NCBI GenBank assembly: GCA_009801085.1
Contig: VNWV01000054.1
Span: 1 to 64,000 of the forward strand
Origin: Lasiodiplodia sp. COLG20
Lineage: Eukaryota > Ascomycota > Dothideomycetes > Botryosphaeriales > Botryosphaeriaceae
DNA length: 64,000 bases
Reading direction: 5' to 3'
Every line of letters starts with the position of its first letter. The stretch's first letter is position 1. Under the pieces are notes generated by a model, which had not been told where the DNA came from, did not search any database, and saw only the letters and a program-made list of their open reading frames with translations. The translations under genes were made by a program, and so were the position numbers. Below are positions 22,217 through 33,765 of the stretch, piece after piece.

Positions 22217-23291
22217 CATCTCTTTTTGTTCTTGGTCAGTCCACTGTCAGTCCAGTGGTGTCATCCTCTATTTTCTTTTTGCATTGATCCAAGCTGGCCG
22301 TATTTTGCAACTTACGTCTATACCAGAACGAAACACCGCATTGGTAATCTTTTCAAAGATACTTTGGTAGGAAGAAATGATTGCCGCGGGCCTCGCTTAT
22401 TGGTTCTGTACTTCTACGCTTTAGGCGCCTTTTCAGTCTCCAATATCTAGATCTCTAAGTTTGCTGTAGCTCTCCGGTTGTGCATTTGGATAACTTATTA
22501 AGGTTGGCTCTTGGACTTTCTGCAGATGGCTCCGCTTAGCAAGTGGAGTTAGCCACCACTTTCATCATTCACTCCCGATACAGACGATATCTTTTACCTT
22601 CTCCCGCCCAGGATGGAGATGGCAAATCAATTATCGTGGCGTGGATTATGAATGAACACAGGTGTAGCAGGGACCATGCGTTTGCCAGCTGAACGCGTGC
22701 GGGCCGGGCCAGCCCAGTGGCGCGTAGTGATGCGGGGCTGTGATGGGGGAGCTGCGGCTGAGGGCGCGGTGCTGACTGGCTAGTTACACACTGCTAAACG
22801 CCTGGGTCGGTCAAACGCCCATTCAACTATACGTTCGGTAAATATTCGCATGGGTATGATTGGCAGTTCTGCGCCGTATTTGATGCGCCTTCGATATACG
22901 AAAATCTTAATCTGCATAATTAAAGGGTGGGGTTTAGTAATAACCCCTTCTTTCTACCATCCCATAGTGTAGGAGAGGATAGTCTATTATCTTGGTATAG
23001 ATCGGCGAGGGGATCAGCATGGGTACAGTGGGGGCTCAGCGTTTGCCAGCTGGACGCGCGGACAGAAAAGCATTCGATTGGCCATATTTTCGCTGCGCCG
23101 CAATTTGTGACATGGCAGTGCGATGCGGCTCAGCAAAAAACGCTGAGTGCAGGAAAAGCTTAAATACCTTGTGCAAATTAGCTACTGAGCTGCCGCTGTC
23201 CACTTCATGCTTCCTCACATACTCAACCGTCTTGTTTCCAACCAAGGTCCTGCAGATAGCGGTTCGAAGTTCGTTCCTACTACTAGGAATC
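22217..23291. other. Intergenic region upstream of the ankyrin gene
   Basis: No supported gene. A short near-repeat (GCGTTTGCCAGCTG followed by ACGCG) occurs at about 22679 and 23038, possibly duplicated regulatory sequence. Confidence 0.45.
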
Positions 23292-26200
23292 ATGTCTTCC
23301 GACTAGTGGGATGATTTCTTCAACAACCTAGCCACAGACCTTGCTCCACTCGTATCCCTGTTCGGAGAATCCCCCACGAAGCAATTCCTCAGCGAAAGTG
23401 TGTCACCCATCGATATCTTCATCTTCGCGATGGCTCCTCTCGGAATCATAACCATAGTGGTCTCCGCTATTCGTGTTGGTGGAAGCCCATCCCTTCGTGC
23501 CTTCATCGGCCGCGCGCAAGAAGGAGGCGGAAACATTGAGGCGGAGCTCTGTTCCTCTACCAGCCGCGATGTCTGTGAGATGTACAACAACGGCGGCATT
23601 GCACGGGTTCTTGGCCGACCGAAGATTCTGGAGATTGTGCACGATCCACATGCAGATATGCCAGACTTCTACGGTTTGGGAGGAAAGGAAAAAAGTGCTG
23701 GTATATATTCTTTTGAAGGATATATCAAAAGTGGAAATGGGAACACGGAGTGGGATGAAGTTACGGGCAGCCAGAACATCCCACGTCTCAGGAAAACGGC
23801 ACAGGAGGAACCCGAATCCCATCGCTCCCACAAGGATGCCGTCACCATTGCTTTCGCACCACATCCGAACTTGTCATTGAACGTCGGCATTAAGAAACGT
23901 TCCGCCTTCTGGTTCTTCCTAGCTGCCGTGTTGGATGTTTTTCTCCAGTCAGGAGTGCTGATATTTGCAGGTCTTTCGGTCTTTACTTATAGCGAAAGAT
24001 TCGAGAAAGACGATAAGCCTGCGGACGCCTATGCCTTTCCATTCACATTAGCTGGGACCCTTTTCCTCTGCATTGGTGTAGGCATGTGTGGTCACATAGT
24101 GGAGAGGAGTACCAGGGAACGCTTTTTCAGGCGTAAATCAACCACATCGAAGAATGGCGCACGAAGCCGGCTCTTTTGGATACAGCCTGGTAACCAAGTA
24201 ATCGGAGATCAGGTTTTCGACCCTTTTGCATACAATGAAACACCTGGAGCTTCTATCTTGGAGTACACTACTTCTGGAAAAAATACCCAGGATAAGGAAC
24301 TACAACGAACGAACAATGTATTGGTCTGGGTTTTCGTTCCAATCACCATATTCGGATTCATTCTTCAATTTGTTGGTCTCCGAGCGCTGCACTCCACCAT
24401 TTCTATTGCCCAACTGGGTGCAACCCTCTTCATGAGTATCATCCGCTCAATGTTTCGAACTGAGCGGCTCAAAAAGGAGGATAATCGTTTAGGGGATGAC
24501 CCCGACCTTTTCCAAGGGCATGAACTGGACTGGCTTGCAATGGAACTTTATAAAGACCATCTCAAGGAAAAGTTGGGCATACGGAAATCGGAGACGCAGC
24601 AACAAGTTTCAGCGAAAGTTCTCCCCCACATTACCAATGATAACGATCCCACCTTCATCTGGCAAGTCACCACCTGTCCGGCTTATTCCCGAACAGCCCC
24701 TATCCCCAACGAGCAACTATATGCGCAGAGTCCCATGAAAGAGATCAGAATGGTCTCGCGATCGATCCGCAACGGGGATGCCGACATCGTCTTGTTGTCG
24801 GGGTTCCGAACTGTTCCAAAGTCTGACTCCTCCAACCCCACTTGTGAAGACAAGGAAATCCATCAATGGTTGGCGGAAGCACAGCAAAGGGATGGTACTG
24901 GAGCTCCCCGTCTGGTGCCTAGTATCTTTCTCTCTCGTGCAAGAGTTGCGCGTATGACTGGTGTCGACCGTAGGCTTGGATCATCTCGAGGTGACAGCAG
25001 CCAATGGGCAGAAGACGTTATTTCAGCCAGAAAGCTCGCTGCGACCTTAGCAGAGGCAATCCGAAAGACGGCGAATGCTCTCTTCGGAAAGTATATTTCA
25101 CCACCTGTGCTTGCGGACAAATGGACCAACACAAGCGACATCTTTATAGCGCTTGACTGTACCGCCGCCAAACTGTCAATTGTCGATGGGACGGTGTACC
25201 ACAACCAGGACTCCCAGACAGATAATGTTTACATTTCTTTGTCCCGCACTTCCACAGACCTGGGCGAGAATAACGGCCAGTGGAGCATTGATACATCCGA
25301 AATAGAGGCAATTTTGAGCTTATGGATGTGGTCACTGAGAATCAGGTCTCTTGGTCCCATCCAATCCAGCACCACGGAAGGAATCGACGACCATTCGAGC
25401 TTACCAAAACGAATGGATCTTGAACGCCTATGCTCTACACGCCTTCTTTTCGTCTCAGAAGCCGAGGCTGCTGGATCTGCCAATTCAAACGTCACGCTTC
25501 ACCAGTCGACGCTTAGCCCCTGGCTTGGGGACCTTAGAACTAAGGTTCGTAGAGCGCGTCTGAGATACCCAACTACATCTGGATTCGACCCAATCTGGGT
25601 CTGGGCCTCGAACGTAGATGGGAAGCAGCAGACAAGGGATCAGGCAATTTACTCCCCTGTGGCCATTCATCAACTACAACGCCGTGGCATTTCCAACGAC
25701 CATGACTGGTTTTTCGGCTGGGACAATTTTATACAACCGCAACAACAACAGCAGCAGCAGCAGTCTAATTGGGATCTTGATGCTCTGATAATGCGGACTA
25801 CCCATTCACCAGCCGTCATGTGTGCTCAAGAGATATACATCAAGCTCTTCAGAAATCTACTGACTATTTTGGAAGACGTTGGCGGGGAAAAGAAGGTCAT
25901 GAGAGGACGTCATGGATTCTATCTTGCCAACGACAACATCACCGAGATCATCAGAGCTTTTACAGACTCTGGGCTTGGCTCTGAGAATGATGCAAGGGCC
26001 TGCATTATCCCAGCTTTACTGGAGAAGAATAAGTTACCAGTTATCAGCATGGTGCCACAAGCAAGAGACCTTGGTGATGAATATCGCCGAGAAGGCGCCT
26101 GGGAAAAAGCAGAAGAGGTGCTGCGTTGGGCTTTTGATACGTCTCTACAATCCTGGAAGTCGAGTCCACCTGCACCAGAAGAGCAGACTGACAGTTCCAG

Positions 26201-27965
26201 TACGTCTAACAAAGTTATGGAGCCTACTAAGAGACAAAATGATCCTGAACGAGAACTATGGCTCTGTGTGGTCGCTCTTTGCGAGTGCTATCGCTGGGCA
26301 TTGTTCTGTGAGGGCAAGATCAGACAATTTGGCGTTCAGGGAATCATTCAAATGCTCAAGCTCCTGGAAAGCCTGCCGCACCTGAGAGATACCCTTGATA
26401 TCTATGGCAACGTTGCGCTGCGTGTTGCTAAAGAATCCTCCAGTGGGTCAGCCGCACACAACCTCAGTTCAAATTTGGAAAATCTTCTCGGAAACTTTGA
26501 AACTTATTCATCCACAGCTAAGATATCTAGCTTCGGTCCTGGTGAAGATAACATCTCCGTCAAGAGCCTTGAATCCAGCCAAGAGAACCCGAAGGAAAAT
26601 GTACTCTCGGCTATCAAAAAAGAGGATATGAGCGCAGCTCTCTACCATCTCCGCGGTCCCTCCGCTATTCAGGAAGACCCCGAAGGACGATCGTCTCTTT
26701 CATGGGCAGCTGAGAAAGGCTGGTTCATTGTGGTCAAGAGCTTGATCGAGGTCGGTGCTACAGCCAGGCAGTCCGACACTTTTGCACGCACTCCACTGTA
26801 TTTTGCTGCTTCCTCCGGAGATAAGTATCTTGTCGAATATCTCTTGGAGCAAGGCGTCGACGTCAACAGTCGGTATGTAGAACATCGGACGCCCCTGTTC
26901 ATGGCTGTGGAGCATGGACACAATGAGATTGTCAAAATGCTTTTGAAAGTCGGAGCGAACGTCAACGCCATTGACAAGCAAAAGAGGTCTCCGCTGCATG
27001 TTGCTGCTTTTGCTGGGAATGACTGCGTTGTGGCAAGTCTCTTGGAGGAAGGCGCCGATGTCAATTGCCGGAGTGGAATGGGCGACACGCCCCTGATTAC
27101 TGCTGCAGAGCATGGACACAATTATGTTCTTGAAATATTGCTGAGAGGAGGAGCTGAAGCCAATTCCTTTGGCGGAGGCATGACGGCACTATTTTGTGCT
27201 ACTTCGACCAGAAACATCGAGGGGGTAAGATGCTTACTTCGTTGGGGAGCAAAGGTGACGACCTGTTACTCGCCCTTGTCCATCGCTATACGGTGTAACT
27301 CGAAAGAATTGATCAACCTCTTGCTCGAAGCAGGTGCTGATCCGAATTACAATGCTGGTAATAGTAGACCCGGAAGAAATGATGTATCGGGAGAATTAAG
27401 CCCTCTAGAGAACGCCACACACCGTCAAATGACTGATGTGGCCGAGAAGCTTCTGCAATATGGAGCAGATCCGAACATCGAGCTGAAATCGATCAGGGTT
27501 CCTGTTGAGGTGTTGAAACTTCTGTGGGAGAAGTTTAAGGAGCAAGGATTCGGCGTCTGCAGTCACCAGGAACAATTTCTGAAGCATGCGATAGAACTGG
27601 ACTGCCTCGATATCGTCGAGTGGTTCGCGACTCAACCAGGACTCGAGATATACCAAAGCGGACTTTTCGCCGCCATGGAGCGCCGCAACAAGGTTATGTT
27701 CGAGGTACTACTGGCCTGTCCGAGGGCCCCGGTGAATGAACTTCTATATAATGAGACTTTGTTGACACAAGCGTCGAGAATGGGGATGGTTGAAGCCGTT
27801 AAGATCTTGTTAGCAAATCCACGAATCGACATCGATCTCAAATGTGGATTTTGCAAGACTGCAGAGGATTGGACAAAAGAAAGGGGCGAGAAGGAAATTC
27901 TGGGGCTTCTTAAGCAAGAGCGAGAGCGTCGTCAGAGCGGCTTATCAGAGTCTACTGGTATATAA
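23292..27965 (+). CDS. Large membrane protein with C-terminal ankyrin repeats; in-frame TAG at codon 5
   Basis: The frame from ATG 23292 to TAA 27963-27965 would give 1,557 residues but is interrupted by TAG at 23304-23306. After the stop the sequence continues WDDFFNNLATDLAPLVSLFG, which looks like the normal N-terminus of this fungal family, so the ATG at 23292 is likely the ancestral start. The next ATG in frame, at 23430, would lose about 46 residues and half of the first membrane segment. Hydrophobic segments lie near residues 39-60, 206-232, 249-270 and 342-363. A poly-Gln run lies near 815-824. From about 1,131 there are roughly eight ankyrin repeats (for example TPLFMAVEHGHNEIVKMLL and SPLHVAAFAGNDCVVASLL). 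No intron is needed. It is probably a membrane-anchored recognition or scaffold protein; function is unknown. Confidence 0.82.
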
Positions 27966-28082
27966 CTCGCTTAGGCCGCTAGCGGAGCGCCGGTGATCCA
28001 CCTTTTCCGTCACACATCGTGGAATTATATACACTACCCTCTGAGATTCCCTTTGAAAGATGTAGCAAAGTGCTAAAGAATA

Positions 28083-28112
28083 CCCCCCCCCCCCCCTTTT
28101 TTTTTTTTTTTT
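28083..28112. repeat. Poly-C/poly-T tract
   Basis: About 14 C followed immediately by about 16 T, between the 3' ends of two convergent genes. Length is likely variable and prone to sequencing error. Confidence 0.9.
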
Positions 28113-28166
28113 AGATGTTTTACACATCACGGAATAGCCCTATACCCATAGGAAACGGACTTCCAC

Positions 28167-29986
28167 TCATTTGATACCCTTCTCCTTCCCATCCACCGCC
28201 ATCCTCACCCGACAAGGATACCTATTCGCCGCATACCCACCCACACCCCCACCCTCAACCCTCAACCCCCTCTCCCCCAACGCCGTCCCAGCCTCGCGCG
28301 CCCCAGACAAATACGCATGATCCCACCCCTCATCCACCGGACAAAACTCAAACGCCCGCGCGCACATAGCCAACAAAATCTTCACCTCCGCCACCACCAC
28401 CGCCCGCCCCACGCCATCCCACCCCACTCCCTCACCCGGCCACCACCCGCCCTCCGCCACCCGCAGCGTGTTCCCCGTCCCCGCCGCCGCCGCCGGCATC
28501 CACCGCTCCGGCATAAACACATCCGGATGCATGAGCACCGCCGATTCGCGCCTCCCATCCCGATACAGCGGCACGACCTTACAGCCGGCTGTCGGGTACC
28601 GCGTGCCATCGCTGCCGACCAGCACAATACTCTCCTGCCGGCTTACTGCACGCAGCGCGGCGGCCGGTGCTGAGGAGAGGCGCAGCGCTTCGTTGACGCA
28701 GGCGGTCGTGTAAGGCAGGTGGTTGAGCAGGCCGGGGACGGCGGCGAGGAGGGCGCCGACGCGGTTGGGGTCGGCGCTCGTGCCGGTGCCGAAGACACGG
28801 TTGTGCTCGGCGCGGAGGCGGGAGAGGGAGGTGGGGTGGGTTGAGAGGAGGTGGAGAGTGTGGGCGATGGTGGTGGAGCGGGTGGCGGTGGTGGTGAGGA
28901 GGAGGTGGCGGAGGTGGGTGCGGGCGGAGTGTTTGAAGGTGGGGTCGAGGGTGGGGAGGTAGGGGGAGTAGAGGGATGCGGTGTTGGTTTTCTGCTCGGC
29001 GAGGTGGGCGTCGAGGGCTAGGGTGATGAGGGGGGTTGCGGTTTTGGGGTGGCGGTTTGGATTGGGAGAGGATTGGAGCTTGAGGAACTGCTTGTCGAGT
29101 TCTGCTTCGATGTAGCGGTTGATCTTGCGTCCGTGATGCCAGTGGTTGTAGAGGCGTATGGGATTCCAGCGCTTGAAAAGGTTCACCTCTGTGCCGCAGG
29201 AGGTGCATTCGATCAGTTTACGGAGGCTCTCTGTAATTTGGGAGGCGGATTGCTGGTGTTTGAAGTGAGTATCCCTGCGGACTTATTAGCAGACATCCCT
29301 CCTCTACACGGCGTTTATTGATGTTCTTACAAGGTGACAACGCCTATGACGTCCAAGGCCAAGCGGACTGCATCCTCCTCCAGGCAAATTATCTGGTTCT
29401 CCTGTGCGAGTGCTCGCATCTTTTCGCAGAAAATACGGCACTCATCTACGATCTTCGGCGTTTGCTGGAACATGAAATTGGGGCTGGAGCCAGTATTCAA
29501 GAGAGCTTCCCACCGCTTACACTGTACATCAGGCATATTAAAAAGATCGGGGTCTCCCGTAAGTCTAGCCAACGCCTTCTCAATCACAGATGGCTTGGGT
29601 GGACTGAACTCCTGTGTAAGCTGGGAAGTCATGGCTGGAGTGGTGAGGATGAGCAACGGCTCGCTAAGCGGCCACAAGTCGAGATAGAATGCTTCCTTCT
29701 CGAGAGACAATTCCAATTCCGTGACTGCATGATATATGCTGGCATAGGTTGGGAACCTCTCCATGAACGGTTTCAAGGCGAGCATGTGACCGGTAATCCA
29801 ATTGAAGGGGGGCATTGGCTGAGTGGAAAGTTAAGATCAGTATGGAGCGCCGCAGGTTAAGGCACGTACAAGTCCCTGCTTCCGTATGCTGTGAATGACT
29901 TTTCGGGCATTGTAGGCTTTGATGAGGAAATAGAAAAGTGCGCTGACAATGGCAACAAATAAGAAGTGTCCGTACATGTCTGGCAT
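28167..29986 (-). CDS. Cytochrome P450-like protein lacking the heme-ligand Cys
   Basis: Model complement(join(28167..29274,29331..29818,29870..29986)), 570 residues, all junctions in phase. The N-terminal membrane anchor is HFLFVAIVSALFYFLI. It has a P450-like proline region PMPPFNWITGH, K-helix ExxR as NEALRLS (about residue 393) and PERWMP. Two hallmark sites are degenerate. The I-helix AGxDTT position reads ATRSTT, losing the acidic residue. The heme-binding loop, normally FxxGxRxCxG, reads PGEGVGWDGVGRAVVV with Gly at the axial Cys position (GGC, one transversion from TGC), and Arg is also replaced by Trp. Either a catalytically dead paralogue or an early pseudogene with intact frame. 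It sits beside the ankyrin gene, convergent; no biosynthetic cluster is visible. Confidence 0.85.
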
Positions 29987-30042
29987 GGTAGCTGTGCAAC
30001 ACTACAGAGAAGAACATCGCGATGTGCTGATGAAGGCGATGA

Positions 30043-30049
30043 ATTTATA
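30043..30049 (-). promoter_or_regulatory. TATA box of the P450-like gene
   Basis: TATAAAT on the minus strand, about 57 bp upstream of the ATG at 29986. The distance is compatible with a short leader. Confidence 0.4.
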
Positions 30050-30639
30050 ACGGGCACTTGTCTCACATTGGCGCTGGGTGTGCCGCGGTGGGGACTTCAA
30101 TTATCCAGAGTGATTAGGCGCTAAACTGTGCCACAAGAAACTGCCCGGAACAATCAACAGCAACAGATCACTACACTGGTCTATCCAATGCCTACGTATC
30201 CTCTATTTCCCAGATGCATGAGTGGGTGCGGCACGGGAACGACACGCCACACAGCACAGTCCCAGAATTCAAGACGATAACCCAGTGCTTCAACACACAG
30301 CATTGAGCAGGAAGATATGTGGAAGAGTGCAGTAAAACATCATACAGCACGGACCAACCTCCACACGTCAGGGTACTCATCCAGCTTTCCACCCCTACTT
30401 CGTTTTGCACATTTCGCCATTCCAACTTCTTCACCCCCACTTCTTACTGCTTCCGGCACAGCATTTGGGCTCCACAGTTCCGCTTTCCTCGCCACAGAAT
30501 CTTTCCGCAGACCCGCCGCGCCACCGCCACCAACACCAGAAGCGCCTGCGACGCGCACTGCGGATGAGCATATCATGGCTTTCCTCCAGGCCTGTCAAGC
30601 TCATCATCAAGGTAATGCAAGCCACGAGCTACTACCAAG

Positions 30640-30760
30640 ATCCCATGTTACGTCGAGGCTGGCGAGAGAAATAATCAGGACTTGAGGCGGATTCGGAATG
30701 CATTTCACTCCGGCACATCATCTTAAACCTTGCAGGCTCCAGCAGATGCTCTGCACAATG
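30640..30760. repeat. Degenerate dispersed repeat, copy A
   Basis: Shares interrupted blocks with 35605-35720, including GTCGAGGCTGG, GAGA-AAATA, ATTTCACT and CTGCAG/CTCC in the same order. Many differences are C/T and G/A. Origin unknown; both copies lie in relic-rich DNA. Confidence 0.45.
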
Positions 30761-31474
30761 ACCCCGCCACCTTCCACGCCGAGTTATGGGCACAGTATAG
30801 ATCTTTCGGAAAACAAAAGCACCCAGAAAGCTGCTGTGAAAGCAAAGTCTTACTAGTACTACATTTTCATTCGAGGAGGGATTCTGGACAGATTTCTTAA
30901 AGTAAGCCGAGAACGATGAGCTCTTCCGCGAGGATATCGCTTAATTCAAAGCCTAAGAAGGTCTGGGTTCTCTGACCTCGTCCATTTACAGCATAGATAC
31001 CGTTCAATCTACTTTCCGCTAGCATGTATACCAGTGCCCACGGCCTGTAGGTATTAGAACATCGAGATCGTCGAATATATCGCCGCCGCCTGCGCAGATA
31101 TCGAGGCTCCGGCAAAAGACCTCTGGCAGCTGCTACACTACGCTCCACACACCAGAGCAATCCGTCAGTATGATCACCCTCGTGACTAGGAGTCGGAAGA
31201 GGAAGAAGACGAACAGAATGAGAACTAGATTCCTACTTACCTTAAGACGGTACTATGCTACTTATCTTTTGGAAAGACGATACATGAGCTCAACGGTGCC
31301 TCTTATAGTTAGAGCTCTATGTGAACATGAGCACATAATACAAACCGCTTACCCACAGACATTATTTACGACAAGATACCTAACAAGAAGCGTCTGAAGA
31401 AAGACACCCAAATATTAGCAATGCGTCTTAATTGATATAGTTGTAATTTCAAGAATGTACTTTAGTCTTTTATT

Positions 31475-31618
31475 AGGGGTGATTACCAAACAGCTTATAA
31501 ATTTCTATGTGGAAACTTTGACGTTTTAGAAAATAAAATTTTAAAGATATGCTGTTTGGGGCGCAATATACTGTTTGGTCCGCGCGGCGCGAACCATATG
31601 CTGTTTGATAATTACCCC
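31475..31618. mobile_element. 144-bp hAT-type MITE with 8-bp target duplication
   Basis: Perfect 8-bp direct repeats CTTTTATT at 31467-31474 and 31619-31626 flank the element. The terminal inverted repeats are AGGGGTGATTACCAAACAG at the left and CTGTTTGATAATTACCCC at the right. The motif CTGTTTGG recurs inside (near 31543 and 31571), as subterminal repeats often do. An 8-bp duplication is characteristic of hAT transposons. No coding capacity. The intact duplication suggests recent insertion. Confidence 0.88.
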
Positions 31619-32456
31619 CTTTTATTGATTATTAGCATTACTGATTCCTAAATCAGAGATTCGCCAATCTACCCAGCCCAAAAGTGCCCTGGTGTGTTTC
31701 CTCGTCTGGAAGAGACCGGACTGAGCGACAGCTAGCAATTAGCGGCAAGCGGCCCGGCCTCTGAGGTCCTCGAAGCAACGAGCCTTCAATGCACGGAAGA
31801 TGGCCACTTATGAGTGTCTCCAGCCAATGTAGGCTTCAGTCAGATTTACGAATTCTCAGCACGGCTCAACAGCCGCCGTTGGGGAAAGCCCCCTCACCGC
31901 ATTTCAGTTAAACGCTTTTTCGTCTTTGTCAGCCAAGATAGTTACTTTAGATTAATATTCTTGAGAGTTGGAACCCCGAGGTGAGGTACTAAGCCTGATT
32001 CTAGCTCACTCAATCGATGTTATATCGTGATAATAAAGAAAGGGGAAGAGTGTAGGGTCTCGCAGGTAAAGGTGGCAGTACCACCACATTAGAATACTTA
32101 AACACCGAGCTTATTAATTCCTGAAAAGTGTCAGTGACTATGAGAGGTGCCGCGGTCCGCATGTCTAGCGCCGATCTTGCTGATACTTCAGTTTCTCCAA
32201 GCATGAGAAACTCAGGCAGGTAGAAAAGACTGTCGTCTAATGTCTAGTCATCCACTCGTATGGTCATTGAGCAGGGAATTTCAAGCACAAAGACCGAACA
32301 CGGCTAGCAAGTAGGTACACGGCGCCATGCACGAATTTACAGCTGATAATCTGATAATTTCTTCCACAATACTTTAACAATCGATAAAAGAAGTGCTTTT
32401 CAAAGACTACGTAACAGTATCAAGGAAAATAAGACTTCATCTCCGTGGAATTTTCA

Positions 32457-33335
32457 CTACCAAGCCATTTTATCAAGCCTGAGTTTCGGCCAGTCCCCTG
32501 TTTGCTTGAACTTTGACCAAGCTACCGTTAAACCCGTTGAGTCAGGTTCTTGAAAGTATACCTTTGTGATACTGCTTTGCTGGTCAACGGTGGCGGAAAG
32601 TTCTCGTGAGGGGGCGGCGGAGTGGTCAAGGGTGCCAAAACTACATAGCTTCGAGGGAGCCCATTGCAGGTCATCTACGCCCCCGGTCCACATAACCTCT
32701 CGAACCCTTTTGTCGGTCGCGCTCGGGCCACCAGCGATGAAATAGACGCGTACCTCATCACCATCAGTAAGCAATGCATGTAGATATAAAAGCATTAGAA
32801 GACTCACATTTGGTTGTTTGAACTCATCTTCGAATGTGACAGCACTAACCTGGGGCCCCGCAGCGTAGACAGGGCCCTTCCCGGTTGTAATCCCCATTGG
32901 TTGATATTTACCGGCTGAGTGAGTCTCGTCTGCTGAGGGAGCAGCTAAAAAAGACAACTGGTTGGTGCTGGTGTTGACGTAATAGAGAAAGGTTCGCCCA
33001 GCCACACTGATAGCATCAACATGAGTGGGAAGGGACGTGGGTTTGGTAGGCTTTGGCTGATCCGGTTTGGTAACCGGAGCATTGGTTGGCGGATTCGTGT
33101 TGGTTACCGGAGGGGTTGGTTGAGGCGGTTTATCCGGATTCTTCACTGGGGTCGGCTGAGACGGCGGATCCGGATTCTTCACTGGGGTCGGCTGAGGCGG
33201 TTTATCCGGATTCCTCACCGGGGTCGGCTGAGGCGGCGGATCTGGCTTCTTCACCGGAGGGTCAGGGGGACCGTGGGGGCGCGGGTGCGGGTGCGGGCGC
33301 GGCTGCGGGTGCCTGTGCGCGTGGCTTACATCCAT
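32457..33335 (-). CDS. Proline-repeat protein with lectin-like beta-propeller segment
   Basis: Model complement(join(32457..32753,32808..33335)), 274 residues. The first about 35 residues are His/Pro-rich, followed by four degenerate 12-residue repeats of the type NPDKPPQPTPVK. The C-terminal about 170 residues contain blade-like motifs (FLYYVNTSTNQLSF, VRVYFIAGG, REVMWTGG, ITKVYFQEP) resembling fungal fucose-specific-lectin-type beta-propellers, but only about two or three blades are present. The 54-nt intron is phase 0. No signal peptide is evident. It is isolated in repeat-rich DNA and may be a shortened paralogue. Sugar binding is a guess from the motif pattern. Confidence 0.6.
   Translation of the reverse strand: MDVSHAHRHPQPRPHPHPRPHGPPDPPVKKPDPPPQPTPVRNPDKPPQPTPVKNPDPPSQPTPVKNPDKPPQPTPPVTNTNPPTNAPVTKPDQPKPTKPTSLPTHVDAISVAGRTFLYYVNTSTNQLSFLAAPSADETHSAGKYQPMGITTGKGPVYAAGPQVSAVTFEDEFKQPNVSLLMLLYLHALLTDGDEVRVYFIAGGPSATDKRVREVMWTGGVDDLQWAPSKLCSFGTLDHSAAPSRELSATVDQQSSITKVYFQEPDSTGLTVAWSKFKQTGDWPKLRLDKMAW
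33100..33260. repeat. 36-bp coding tandem repeat (Pro-rich)
   Basis: Tandem units of 36 bp inside the gene at 32457-33335, each encoding a version of NPDKPPQPTPVK on the minus strand. About four units, with point differences (Gln/Ser, Lys/Pro, Lys/Arg). Confidence 0.85.
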
Positions 33336-33739
33336 AACCGTTACTATGAGGTCAAATCAAACGATGGGGTTGTAAGCCAAAAATATAAGACCTTAATCGA
33401 GCGGTTTGCTCTGATATTTATATCTAGTTTTGTGGTAGATGGTCGGTTAATGCAGCGCAAAAATCGCTAGAAGATCGAAAGGCCTCGGCTCCTTCGAAAG
33501 GATCGTGAAGTGAGGCATCCAGCAGAGATGCTTGGTAAGTGCAATCTATCAAGCAGGCTAGTAGGTAAGAGTGTTTATCAGCCGATTGCTTGATATCCTA
33601 ATCAGCCGCCTGCACATCTGAGAACACTAGTCGACCTTAAAAGTCTATTATGGATTTTTCCCGCCTTTTCGAAGCGCGATAAGCAGGATCCCACCTGTAG
33701 AAAAAAAAAACCGCCGCACCTGGACAAAATCTGAAGTGC

Positions 33740-33765
33740 GGTTGCGATCCAACAGGATCGCAACC
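33740..33765. repeat. Perfect 11-bp inverted repeat (hairpin)
   Basis: GGTTGCGATCC, a 4-nt loop AACA, then GGATCGCAACC. It is followed downstream by unremarkable sequence and is preceded by CCGCAC/GTGCGG complementarity. Could be a remnant of a foldback element. Confidence 0.6.

Larger units (their letters stand above)
29987..32456. other. Gene-poor region with repeats
   Basis: About 2.5 kb without a supported gene. It holds the P450 promoter, an old repeat shared with 35605 (30640-30870), a hAT-type MITE (31475-31618) and otherwise AT-rich, stop-rich sequence that may include unrecognisable decayed genes. Confidence 0.5.

Noticed and set aside
22679..23062. Short shared word (GCGTTTGCCAGCTG) at two sites as a MITE
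   Set aside because: Only about 25 bp match and no inverted ends or target duplication could be found.
28083..28112. Poly-C/poly-T tract as a terminator or regulatory element
   Set aside because: No evidence beyond composition; treated as a simple homopolymer tract.
30317..30685. 122-codon plus-strand frame near the P450 promoter
   Set aside because: Pro/Ala-rich chance frame with no domain; two other frames are open over the same bases.
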